A stretch of 56,727 nucleotides of DNA. Origin: Alkalihalobacillus bogoriensis ATCC BAA-922. Lineage in GTDB: Bacteria > Bacillota > Bacilli > Bacillales > Bacillaceae_F. Every line of letters begins with the position of its first letter. The stretch's first letter is position 1. The stretch spans positions 1-56,727 of the forward strand of contig NZ_KK211279.1 in assembly GCF_000621445.1 (NCBI RefSeq), written 5' to 3'. This document shows positions 39,717-48,194 of this stretch, in pieces. The notes beneath the pieces were generated by a model. That model worked only from the letters and a program-made list of their open reading frames with translations. It did not search any database and was not told where the DNA came from. The translations under genes and the position numbers were made by a program.

Positions 39717-40521
39717 CTTTGTCTTTCGATTCTTTTTTATAAAACGTATAGACAGGATAAGATACCTCTTTTTTAAACCCTAGTTTCATTGCTAAACGGT
39801 GAGAAGCTTCATTATGATTTGTCGTTTCCCATAAAGGTTCTAATCCCCGTTCTAACTCATATTCAATCACAAGTGTTGCTGCAATAGAGGCATATCCTTT
39901 ACCTCTGTCTTCTTCTTGAAATGTATCAACGTCAATAAAAAAGTAATTCTCGTATTCAAAGCCGTTATTTTTACAAATCGTAACCGTATTTTTTCCTTTT
40001 TTTATTCTCGCTCCAATTTTCGTTTTTTGTAAATAATGCGAGTAAGCGGAAACGGCATATTTCTTTGGTAGCAAAGGAAAACGTTCAATGTGAATAGATA
40101 GGTTGTCTTTTGCTGCTAACTTAGATTTCATTTGATAAAATTCCTGTTTATCCAATGTATATGTTGACTCATAATGCTTTTTTGCATGATAACGGCGATG
40201 TGGTACGAGAAACTCCTTTTCCCATTCTTTTTTATTACTGGCATACACTTCAAAACGATCAATATCTTCACCAACGAAAGCTAATATCCTTTCCATATTA
40301 AAAAGAAGTCTTCCTTCTAACTCCATAGGAATCGTCCCTTCAATATACACCCAACGATTAATAGCAATGACGACCACCGTTGTTGGTCTATGAACATTGT
40401 CAACAAACACACGACCTGGGTATTCTCCATTCAATACTGTCATCGCTGGTATATAGTATATCTTTCCTTCAAAAAACGAAGTGACTTGAAAAAAGCGCTC
40501 ACGATGTAATTCTACTAACAT
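39706..40521 (-). CDS. GNAT-family N-acetyltransferase
   Basis: 271 aa. The C-terminal third holds the acetyl-CoA motif RGKGYASIAATLVIEYEL and the motif B helix NEASHRLAMKLGFKKEVSYPVY. This is the arrangement of the GNAT_acetyltran type, which carries an extra N-terminal domain of about 130 residues. Substrate unknown. It is monocistronic with a weak ribosome site (AAGGAGAGC). Confidence 0.82.
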   Translation of the reverse strand: MLVELHRERFFQVTSFFEGKIYYIPAMTVLNGEYPGRVFVDNVHRPTTVVVIAINRWVYIEGTIPMELEGRLLFNMERILAFVGEDIDRFEVYASNKKEWEKEFLVPHRRYHAKKHYESTYTLDKQEFYQMKSKLAAKDNLSIHIERFPLLPKKYAVSAYSHYLQKTKIGARIKKGKNTVTICKNNGFEYENYFFIDVDTFQEEDRGKGYASIAATLVIEYELERGLEPLWETTNHNEASHRLAMKLGFKKEVSYPVYTFYKKESKDKENE

Positions 40522-40563
40522 AAGGTGCTCTCCTTACGTATATTTAGTATTAAACCTACTAAG

Positions 40564-41457
40564 CTATTGGGGATTCCCTGTTTCTTTGGTTGAATTTTTA
40601 TATAGTCCAAACAATATAAACAAATAAGGTGCTCCTAACAACCCCCATAGTCCTATGATGACATAACGAATAAAATCCCACATTAGAAGGGGCGGAAAAA
40701 GTACCTTTAGTCCTCCTTGCAATACAAAAATACCAATAATCCCTATAGCGTAAACAACTATTTTCCTCCAAAGAACTGGAGAAATTTCCATATTAACGAA
40801 TGACTTTTCAAGTAAATAGCCGATGCCTGCTCCTAATAAAAATGCACTGTATTTAATCCCTTCATCGTGCGGGAACACAAACATTAGAACTAACGGAACG
40901 AGCGTGACAATCCCCCACTTCATCGTTGATGTTGTAGCTGACATCCATTGTTGTAGTTGAAAAGATAACAAAATGATCCCTAAACCGATGAGTACCCCAC
41001 TTATAACATCGATTGGCCAATGGAGACCAGAATATAAACGCGAACATGAAACAAGAAAGATGAGAATACAAGCAAATATCGTGAAATTTCTCTGTTTCAC
41101 CATATACGCTAGATACCCCCACAAAGTCGTCGAACCTTGAGCATGTCCACTTGGAAATGAATCATGAGGATAATGACTTCCTACTTGAGCAGATTCTACA
41201 AATATAGACGAAATCCCTTCTGAACCGATCGGTCTTGTTACCGCAATATTTACTTTCAGAAAGGCATTGCTGTACATAGATAGTAAGAAAATATAAAAAA
41301 GACGAAACCCCATCTGTTTAGAAACACACCAATAAATCAAAGGTAAAATTAAAAAATAAAATTCTTCATTTCCAAAAAAGGTGAGTATACTTGCGATAAA
41401 ATCTAAAAATGGATGTTGCCATTTTGTAAACCAGATTAATATATCAATTTGATTCAT
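40564..41457 (-). CDS. PAP2-family membrane phosphatase
   Basis: 297 aa, about seven to eight membrane helices. The three PAP2 motifs are complete: KVNIAVTRP, PSGHAQ and SRLYSGLHWPIDV. Such enzymes remove phosphate from undecaprenyl-pyrophosphate or phosphatidyl lipids on the outer face of the membrane. After the catalytic core there are four more hydrophobic segments (about 180-290), longer than a minimal BcrC. AGGAGG precedes the ATG. Confidence 0.9.
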   Translation of the reverse strand: MNQIDILIWFTKWQHPFLDFIASILTFFGNEEFYFLILPLIYWCVSKQMGFRLFYIFLLSMYSNAFLKVNIAVTRPIGSEGISSIFVESAQVGSHYPHDSFPSGHAQGSTTLWGYLAYMVKQRNFTIFACILIFLVSCSRLYSGLHWPIDVISGVLIGLGIILLSFQLQQWMSATTSTMKWGIVTLVPLVLMFVFPHDEGIKYSAFLLGAGIGYLLEKSFVNMEISPVLWRKIVVYAIGIIGIFVLQGGLKVLFPPLLMWDFIRYVIIGLWGLLGAPYLFILFGLYKNSTKETGNPQ

Positions 41458-41726
41458 AATTCCTCCTATTGCTCCACACGCATGTTAACTTTAGACTATA
41501 TCTATGTATCGTTTCGTATTATTTTTACTATTAAGAGTTGTTGATTGATTATTGAAATAGTATCATAAAACGTATATTCAAAATAGTAGATTTCAAAAAA
41601 CTTAATAAACTCTTGAAAACTTACAAATTCAACTAAATTTACTAGACCATAGTCATAGCTTACACTATAGTATAAAATAGTATATAACATCTTCGAAATA
41701 ACATGTTAGGAGGGAATCTGTCTTAT

Positions 41727-43319
41727 ATGAAGAACGAGCCTTGGTATATTACATATTCGAAACATACTTGTGAACATACGTATCGTCTGAACCGAGAACA
41801 TATTCCTTCATTATCCTCTGTTTACTCTGAAGACGAGCTTAAACAATTACGGCAACAATTTGAGGAAGTAATTATAGTTACGAAGCACTTTATAAAAAAA
41901 CAAATCAGTTATATGGATGGAATACCTACTTTGATTTTAATATCGAATGAAGACGGTACAATCATTGACCTTTATGGTGATGAGCAAATGAAAGAAGCCC
42001 TCGGCATCGTTGTAGGGACTAGCTGCTCAGAAGAACGTTTAGGTACAACTTCGATTAGTCTTTGCCTAAAACACAAACATTCGATTCAAATTAAAGGGGA
42101 AGAGCATTTTTACCCACATTTCTATGAATATAGCTCCACTACTTCCGCTTTTCATATTATGAGTCAAAACGAGTCTTATTTAGATGGAACGATAACAATG
42201 ATAACGAAAAAAGAGCATAGTAACACCCTTCATCTTGGCCTGTTATCTTCTTCTGTTGATTCAATTGAACGAGAGCTTGCCTTATATACACAGCATAAAA
42301 AGCTACTAGAATTTAATCAAAATATGATTAATTCAAATCGTAACGGAATTATTATTACAGATGAAAACGGAATAATCTCATCTATTAATGATAGTGCCAC
42401 CAATATATTTAATTTAACCAACAATGACTTAAATGGACAACCAATTTCAGCAATCCAGTTAATTGGTGACTATTTTCAAACAGTTCTGCAAGAAGTAAAG
42501 AAATTGGAGAACATCGAAATCACCTTTTCAGCAAACAAGCAAACGTCTTATTTCATAGCGGATATTGCCCCGATTTTTGATTTAAATAACAAATTAATTG
42601 GTGCCTTAGGGCAATTTCATGATTTTACCGAGCGGCATCATTTAGAACAACAAGTCATCGTAAATGAAAAATTTTCTGCTATCGGTAAATTAAGTGCTGG
42701 CTTAGCACATGAGATTCGAAACCCTCTTACACCAATTATGGGTTTTATCGACATCTTAAAGAAACAACATCATGATGTTCAAACAAGCTGGTATTACGAT
42801 ATTATTCATGATGAATTACATCGGATTAAACATTTAGTCGATACTTTTGTCATTACTGCAAAATCGGAAGCACCATCAAAACGGCAAATTAACATCGTTG
42901 AATTAATACACCAAACCGTAAACTTAATGGAAAGTGAAGGGAATTTAAAAAATGTTCAATTTGATTTAACTGCAATCCCAAATGAGGACATTTTACTTTA
43001 TGTAGACCCTAGTCAATTGAAACAAGTTTTTATTAATTTATTTCAAAATGCGATGGATGTTATGACTAACGGAGGGCTCATTTCGCTTAGTACAGCCATG
43101 ACAAACAAAGAAATAAATATAAATATTGAAGATAATGGGACCGGTATGTCAAATGAAGAACTTCAGCAATTGTTCACACCTTTTTTCACAACAAAAGAAG
43201 AGGGAATTGGCTTAGGGCTTTCCGTTTGTTATCGGATTATTAAAAATCACAAAGGAACTATTACAGTCCAATCTACGAAAGGCATCGGTACGACGTTTAC
43301 AATCACATTACCACTATAA
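41727..43319 (+). CDS. Orphan sensor histidine kinase with AcoR-like GAF and PAS domains
   Basis: 530 aa from the ATG at 41727 (AGGAGGG upstream); an ATG at 41703 would precede the ribosome site. No membrane segments, so a soluble kinase. The N-terminal part (about 50-190) resembles the GAF domain of AcoR/DhaR-type activators (GTSCSEERLGTTSISLCL, then IKGEEHFYPHF). A PAS domain follows (NGIIITDENGIISSINDSA). The HisKA box is GLAHEIRNPLTPIMGF with the phospho-His near 330, and the ATPase part has FQNAMDV, EDNGTGMS and GIGLGLSVCY. No response regulator is adjacent. It resembles sporulation-type kinases in lacking a partner. Confidence 0.9.
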   Translation: MKNEPWYITYSKHTCEHTYRLNREHIPSLSSVYSEDELKQLRQQFEEVIIVTKHFIKKQISYMDGIPTLILISNEDGTIIDLYGDEQMKEALGIVVGTSCSEERLGTTSISLCLKHKHSIQIKGEEHFYPHFYEYSSTTSAFHIMSQNESYLDGTITMITKKEHSNTLHLGLLSSSVDSIERELALYTQHKKLLEFNQNMINSNRNGIIITDENGIISSINDSATNIFNLTNNDLNGQPISAIQLIGDYFQTVLQEVKKLENIEITFSANKQTSYFIADIAPIFDLNNKLIGALGQFHDFTERHHLEQQVIVNEKFSAIGKLSAGLAHEIRNPLTPIMGFIDILKKQHHDVQTSWYYDIIHDELHRIKHLVDTFVITAKSEAPSKRQINIVELIHQTVNLMESEGNLKNVQFDLTAIPNEDILLYVDPSQLKQVFINLFQNAMDVMTNGGLISLSTAMTNKEININIEDNGTGMSNEELQQLFTPFFTTKEEGIGLGLSVCYRIIKNHKGTITVQSTKGIGTTFTITLPL

Positions 43320-43344
43320 AATAGTAAAGAACTTTTCAAGAATG

Positions 43345-43387
43345 ACCACTTAAAAAGTAATGAATACGCTTTTTTAGTGGTTTTTTG
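43345..43387 (+). terminator. Terminator of the histidine kinase gene
   Basis: ACCACTTAAAAAG (43345-43357) pairs with CTTTTTTAGTGGT (43369-43381) with one mismatch, then a T run. Confidence 0.8.
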
Positions 43388-43400
43388 TTTTTCAATTTAT

Positions 43401-43532
43401 ACGGACATACGTTCCGTTATTATAACAAATTGACGAGATTTTCTTATTGGTTCGGACATGTGTTCCGTTATTTGCCGATTGGAGTAAGAAATGAGACTAA
43501 AAAATAGGGAATAGCGGAACTGATGTCCGAAC
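43401..43532. repeat. Triplicated GGACATnnGTTCCG repeat
   Basis: Copy 1 is ACGGACATACGTTCCGTTATT, copy 2 TCGGACATGTGTTCCGTTATT, and copy 3 is inverted (AATAGCGGAACTGATGTCCGA). The conserved core with variable central two bases suggests a small mobile or regulatory repeat. Confidence 0.75.
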
Positions 43533-43650
43533 GTAAAGGTGCCTGCCTCTTTCTAATGAAGTAGAGTCTCCTAAATGACAAAAATTGAGTGACTGACCAA
43601 ATAAACGCTATGCTTCATTTGATGCCACAAAAATTGCTAGACAAATACGA

Positions 43651-43680
43651 TTGGCATTGATACAATACGAACTGTATTAA
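43651..43680 (+). promoter_or_regulatory. Promoter of the GntR-ABC operon
   Basis: TTGGCA (43651-43656), an 18-bp spacer and TATTAA (43675-43680). The -10 box lies inside the palindromic operator at 43668-43698. Confidence 0.5.
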
Positions 43681-43698
43681 TAAGCTTAATACAGTTCG
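43668..43698. promoter_or_regulatory. YtrA-type operator (autoregulation of the GntR-ABC operon)
   Basis: CGAACTGTATTA (43668-43679) and TAATACAGTTCG (43687-43698) form a perfect 12-bp inverted repeat with a 7-bp spacer. The site ends 18 bp before the GntR start codon. It resembles the B. subtilis YtrA operator (GTATTAATTAATTAATAC-like). Confidence 0.7.
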
Positions 43699-43716
43699 AA
43701 CTAAAGGGGGAGGGGC

Positions 43717-44103
43717 ATGTTTGAGCTTGATAACCGAAGTCGAAGCCCTATATACGAACAAATTATTGAAAAAATTAAAAACTTAATTATGAACCAAGTA
43801 TTACGCCCAGACGAAAAATTACCTTCTGTTCGAATGCTTTCCAATCAAATTACAGTGAACCCCAATACGATACAAAAAGCTTATCGCGAACTAGAACGCC
43901 AAGGGTATTTATATTCCGTTATTGGTAAAGGCTATTTTGTCGTTTCTCTCGATATTATGCCTAATGAAGATAAACGAAACGAAGTCGAAGCTGAACTGTT
44001 GAAGCTTTTAACAGAAGCAGTTTTTCTAGGCTTAACAAAAGAAGAACTTCTACAACTTTATGCCAAAGCAAAACAGGTAACTGAAGGAGGCGAATCCTTA
44101 TGA
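43717..44103 (+). CDS. GntR-family regulator, YtrA subfamily
   Basis: 128 aa. GntR winged helix (SPIYEQIIEKIKNLIMNQ, LPSVRMLSNQITVNPNTIQKAYREL) with the very short C-terminal helical tail of the YtrA subfamily, which controls ABC exporters and usually responds to cell-envelope stress. Excellent ribosome site (GGGGGAGGGG). The operator overlies its own promoter. Its stop overlaps the ATPase start (ATGA), so the genes are translationally coupled. Confidence 0.92.
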   Translation: MFELDNRSRSPIYEQIIEKIKNLIMNQVLRPDEKLPSVRMLSNQITVNPNTIQKAYRELERQGYLYSVIGKGYFVVSLDIMPNEDKRNEVEAELLKLLTEAVFLGLTKEELLQLYAKAKQVTEGGESL

Positions 44104-45002
44104 TTGAAATCAACCAGTTATCCAAAACGTTTGATTATGAAAAAGCTGTAAACGATTTGGATTTACATGTAGCAAAAGGTTCTATATATGGGTTATTAGG
44201 TTCTAATGGAGCCGGGAAAACAACATTACTAAAAATGATTGCTGGAATATATAAGCCCGACCACGGAACGATATTTATTAACGGTGAACGAAACTTTGAA
44301 AATATGAAAGTAAAACAAAAGACCATTTTCATTCCAGATGTTCCTTACTTTTTACCACAGTCGACGGTTCATCAGATGGCTCACTATTATCGTCATTTTT
44401 ACCCCCATTGGAATGAATCAAGATACATTCGCTTACAAGAAGTGTTTGGAATTGATCCTAAACGAAAAATCCAACGATTATCTAAAGGAATGAAGCGACA
44501 AGTTGCTTTTTGGCTTGCATTATCTACCATGCCTGACCTTATCATTTTAGATGAGCCGATTGATGGATTAGATTCTGTCATGCGACAAAAAATTAAAAAT
44601 CTCCTCTTTCAAGATGTAGCAGAACGTGAAATGACCATCCTCATCTCCTCTCACAATTTACGAGAGATTGAAGATATTTGTGACCATGTCGGGATTATGC
44701 ATCAAGGAAAACTTCTCATTGAAAAAGACGTCGATGATTTAAAAGCAGATACACATAAAATTCAAATTGTTTTACAAACGAAAGAGCAAGAAGAACTCAT
44801 TGAAAACAAGCTGAATGTGCTTCACAAAGAAAAACGGGGAAGTGTAATTTTATACGTTGTAAAAGGTCATGAAGATGAAATTACCTCGTATATCGAACAA
44901 TTTGGTCCAACGGTTTTTGATTTATTACCACTTACACTTGAGGAAATCTTCATTTATGAAATGGGAGGTGTTGGTTATGAGTTCAAAAACATCCTTCTTT
45001 AA
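44100..45002 (+). CDS. ABC transporter ATP-binding protein (YtrB-like)
   Basis: 300 aa. Walker A GSNGAGKTT (34-42), signature LSKGMKRQ (127-134) in place of LSGGQ, Walker B LIILDEPIDGLD (147-158), and the switch His in SSHNLREIEDI. It matches ATPases of YtrBCDEF/YhcG-type export systems, with a C-terminal extension of about 90 residues. It works with the membrane protein encoded next, whose start lies 26 bp inside this gene. Confidence 0.93.
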   Translation: MIEINQLSKTFDYEKAVNDLDLHVAKGSIYGLLGSNGAGKTTLLKMIAGIYKPDHGTIFINGERNFENMKVKQKTIFIPDVPYFLPQSTVHQMAHYYRHFYPHWNESRYIRLQEVFGIDPKRKIQRLSKGMKRQVAFWLALSTMPDLIILDEPIDGLDSVMRQKIKNLLFQDVAEREMTILISSHNLREIEDICDHVGIMHQGKLLIEKDVDDLKADTHKIQIVLQTKEQEELIENKLNVLHKEKRGSVILYVVKGHEDEITSYIEQFGPTVFDLLPLTLEEIFIYEMGGVGYEFKNILL

Positions 45003-46932
45003 TAAAGGAATATTGTTACAAGATTTAAAACAACATGGCTGGATCGGGATTGTTTTTCTCATTGGCTTGCTTTACTCTAATCCGCTTCAGCTATTGATGG
45101 CTGTATCCAATCAATATTACCCGTATACGTATGTAACGAACTTATTTTTAGAAGCTTCAGAATGGCAATCACTCTTTTTATTTATAATGCCTGCTTTAGC
45201 TGCGATTTTTTTATTTCGATACATACATGTTAAAGATTCAGCTGATATGATTCATAGTTTACCTATTACAAGATTTACGTTATTAGCGAATCATCTATTA
45301 TCAGGGGTTATTTTATTACTCTTACCAATTTGGATAACAGGTGTTATTGCTTGGTTTGTGACACAATCCCATCAACTTTATCATTTCGTGACAATAGGTG
45401 ACCTTTTTCAATGGCTTCTCTTGTATTCCTTACTTGCTTTATTTCTATTTGCTTTTACAACGACAGTTGGGATGTTTACAGGGTTATCTGTTGCCCAAGG
45501 AATTTTAACTTACATTCTTTTATTTTTACCAATTGGACTTTTTCAACTCGTTGTCTATCAGTTAGAACTTTTATTATATGGATTTTCCAATCTTCACATT
45601 TCTTCGTGGATTGAAAAATTATCTCCATTAACTCGTCTATATGCTTATATTTATATGCCTTATACCTTGATAGAAATCATTACCTATGTTTTTGTCACAA
45701 TAGCCTTATTTGTTTTATCTAATATTCTTTATAAATACCGTCATATTGAAAAAGCGTCTGAACCGATTACTTTTTCCATATTAAAGCCCATTTTTAAGTA
45801 TGGGGTTACTTTCTGTTCGATGCTTGTCATCGGCAGTCATTTTGCAAGTATGCAAAGCAATCAAGTAGGATGGGTTATTTTTGGATATGGTACAGGATCG
45901 ATAATTGGGTACCTCATTGCCTCAATGGTATTGAAAAAAAGCTGGCGAGTGTTTGACCGAGGTATTATTAAAGGGTTTGGTATATATACGAGTATTATTT
46001 TAGCATTACTTCTTGTAGTGAAATTTGACTTAATTGGTTTTGAAGATCGAGTACCTTCTCTGGATTCAATCGAAAGCGTCTATTTTAATCAAAATTCTTA
46101 TTTAGTAAGCGTGAACTTTGAAGGAAACTCTACACGAGAAGTGCCATTTATTAATGATAAAGAGCTTATTCAGTTGGTAAGAAAGCTTCATCAAGACATC
46201 GTTGAAACAAAACCTGAAGAAATTACGGAATCCCATTGGCGAAACACTCCCATTACTTTTACTTATCAATTAATAAACGGGCAAAAGGTGTCAAGACGAT
46301 ATCAAATTCCTGTGCAGCACATTGACACACACTTAAAAGAAATTCTTGAATCTGATGTGTATAAGCAACATTATTTTTCACTTGCAGAACTTCAAACATC
46401 ACAATTAAGTAAAATTCGGATCTATTCTTACCATCCCATTTCAAAGCAAGGAAAAGTATTTACATCTGAAGAAGAAATCTCTGAATTTCTTTCGGTTATA
46501 AAGCAGGATATAAATGCTCTTACGTATGAAGACATGATGTCATGGAATAGCTGGGGGTATATTTCTATTGAAATGGATAATAACGACTATATTGACCTTG
46601 AATGGAATAAAGCTTTCCAATATATTGATTTATGGTTAGCAGAAAAAGGAGTTTTAGAGGACATTCGTATTGTACCTTCTGATATTGAATTAATGGAGAT
46701 TATTACACCAACAGAAATAACAGAAGAAACATATTACACCCACCAATTGTTATCGGGTGAATATGATTATAAAATTCTTTTATCAAGTCAAAACATGCAA
46801 GAAATTGAAGAAGCGTTAACTTCCTATGAAGATACAGAACATGGGCTATATCACGTCCGTTTTTTCACAAAAAACGGTGCAGAATTTTATGGGACTTTCC
46901 CTAAAGATAAGCTCCCTTCATTTCTACAGTAA
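44977..46932 (+). CDS. ABC-2-type permease with large C-terminal soluble domain
   Basis: 651 aa from the ATG at 44977 (GGGAGGTG upstream), overlapping the ATPase gene by 26 bp. About ten hydrophobic segments fall within the first 380 residues (for example GIVFLIGLLYSNPL, LFIMPALAAIFLF). Then comes a soluble region of about 270 residues with no recognised motif, possibly the DUF6449 domain found on such Bacillus permeases. Together with the ATPase it would form an exporter or envelope-stress pump under GntR control. The substrate is unknown; a peptide antibiotic or lipid-II-targeting stress is suggested only by the YtrA analogy. Confidence 0.8.
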   Translation: MSSKTSFFNKGILLQDLKQHGWIGIVFLIGLLYSNPLQLLMAVSNQYYPYTYVTNLFLEASEWQSLFLFIMPALAAIFLFRYIHVKDSADMIHSLPITRFTLLANHLLSGVILLLLPIWITGVIAWFVTQSHQLYHFVTIGDLFQWLLLYSLLALFLFAFTTTVGMFTGLSVAQGILTYILLFLPIGLFQLVVYQLELLLYGFSNLHISSWIEKLSPLTRLYAYIYMPYTLIEIITYVFVTIALFVLSNILYKYRHIEKASEPITFSILKPIFKYGVTFCSMLVIGSHFASMQSNQVGWVIFGYGTGSIIGYLIASMVLKKSWRVFDRGIIKGFGIYTSIILALLLVVKFDLIGFEDRVPSLDSIESVYFNQNSYLVSVNFEGNSTREVPFINDKELIQLVRKLHQDIVETKPEEITESHWRNTPITFTYQLINGQKVSRRYQIPVQHIDTHLKEILESDVYKQHYFSLAELQTSQLSKIRIYSYHPISKQGKVFTSEEEISEFLSVIKQDINALTYEDMMSWNSWGYISIEMDNNDYIDLEWNKAFQYIDLWLAEKGVLEDIRIVPSDIELMEIITPTEITEETYYTHQLLSGEYDYKILLSSQNMQEIEEALTSYEDTEHGLYHVRFFTKNGAEFYGTFPKDKLPSFLQ

Positions 46933-46938
46933 TATACA

Positions 46939-46979
46939 AACCAGCCATGTCAGAATGTCTCTCTACATGGCTGGTTACT
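46939..46979. terminator. Bidirectional terminator, exporter operon | M42 peptidase
   Basis: AACCAGCCATGT (46939-46950) pairs perfectly with ACATGGCTGGTT (46965-46976) between convergent genes. Confidence 0.8.
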
Positions 46980-46983
46980 GTTT

Positions 46984-48048
46984 TTAGATAAATGAAAATG
47001 AACTATTCTCGTCTAACACACGAATGAACGTTTCAAGCAATTGTAATGTGGAGTCCAAATCATTTTTATCTATCACTTCTACTGGTGAGTGGGCATAACG
47101 TGATGGAATCGAGAGAACGCCTGTTGCAATTCCTTTATTTGCTAAACTTACAGCTCCACCATCTGTCCCGATACCAGGAAACACTTCTTGTTGATATGGA
47201 ACCTTATGTAGTTTTGCTAAATTTACGAGCTTTTCTTTAACTGTTGGATGAGCGATTAAACTAAAGTCAATCACTTTAATCCCTGTCCCATTTCCTAAAG
47301 CTAATGTTTGATCCATTGTTTCTTCAGGCGTATCACTCACTGCTGTCGTGTCAATGGCAATCGCCACATCCGCCTCTATTCCATTTGTCGCCACTTGCGC
47401 TCCTCGTAATCCTACTTCTTCTTGAACAGTAAAAATAGCAATCAGCTCACCGCAGAACTCACCATCTTGTAAGTTTTCTAACAAGCTCAAAATGATGGCA
47501 CATCCTGCTCGGTCATCAAACCCTTTTCCTACAAAACGTCCTGTTGAAGAGTTTCCTAGATAATCAATGGATGGCGCCCATGTAATTGGGTTACCTATTT
47601 CGACTCCTAACTCAAGCGCATGTTCTTTCGTTTTAGCGCCGATATCAATATATAATTGGCGGTGATTTCGAACTTTACTCGCATCATCAAATTTAGCATA
47701 ATGTGCTGACATTGTACCGATTACGCCTGTAAGTAACTCAGATGACGTACGAATTTGAACTTTTTGAGCCAATAGTATTCTATCGTCATGCCCTCCTAAT
47801 TTCTCAAAACGGAGAAGACCATTATCTTCGATTTTTTTTACGATAAAGCCGATTTCATCCATATGTGCCGTAACCATTATTGTAGGACCAGGCTTATGCC
47901 CTTTTTTCTTGGCGATAACATTGCCTAAACTATCGACTTGAAGCTGGTCAACTTTATCTTTCACTTTATCTTTAATCCACTTTGACACAGGCTGCTCATA
48001 ACCGCATGGCCCATGTAAAGAAGTTAAATCTTTTAATAAATCATACAT
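46984..48048 (-). CDS. M42-family metallo-aminopeptidase
   Basis: 354 aa cytoplasmic enzyme. Visible metal and catalytic residues: AHMDEIGF (His and catalytic Asp), GKGFDDRAGCA (bridging Asp), TVQEEVGLRGA (catalytic Glu and metal Glu), AIDTTA (Asp) and YAHSPVEV (last His). Relatives (YsdC, FrvX, glutamyl/deblocking aminopeptidases) form large tetrahedral complexes that trim peptides. GGAAGAAAAG precedes the ATG. Monocistronic. Confidence 0.92.
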   Translation of the reverse strand: MYDLLKDLTSLHGPCGYEQPVSKWIKDKVKDKVDQLQVDSLGNVIAKKKGHKPGPTIMVTAHMDEIGFIVKKIEDNGLLRFEKLGGHDDRILLAQKVQIRTSSELLTGVIGTMSAHYAKFDDASKVRNHRQLYIDIGAKTKEHALELGVEIGNPITWAPSIDYLGNSSTGRFVGKGFDDRAGCAIILSLLENLQDGEFCGELIAIFTVQEEVGLRGAQVATNGIEADVAIAIDTTAVSDTPEETMDQTLALGNGTGIKVIDFSLIAHPTVKEKLVNLAKLHKVPYQQEVFPGIGTDGGAVSLANKGIATGVLSIPSRYAHSPVEVIDKNDLDSTLQLLETFIRVLDENSSFSFI

Positions 48049-48194
48049 GTCTTTTCTTCCTCTCTCACTAAAAGTTACTATTTATTATATCGAAAGAGAA
48101 CTCATCCTCCAAATTTACTGATTATTAAACGCTTTTCCTACTAGTTTTGGTATACTATACAAGAGATTCACTATTAACAAAGGTGGTAAAAGCG

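Larger units (their letters stand above)
43320..43650. other. Intergenic region with repeated GGACATnnGTTCCG motifs
   Basis: After the kinase terminator it holds two direct copies (43401-43421 and 43452-43472) and one inverted copy (43510-43531) of the sequence CGGACATnnGTTCCG[TC]TATT. Copies 2 and 3 can fold into a stem of more than 20 bp. No gene supported. Confidence 0.7.
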
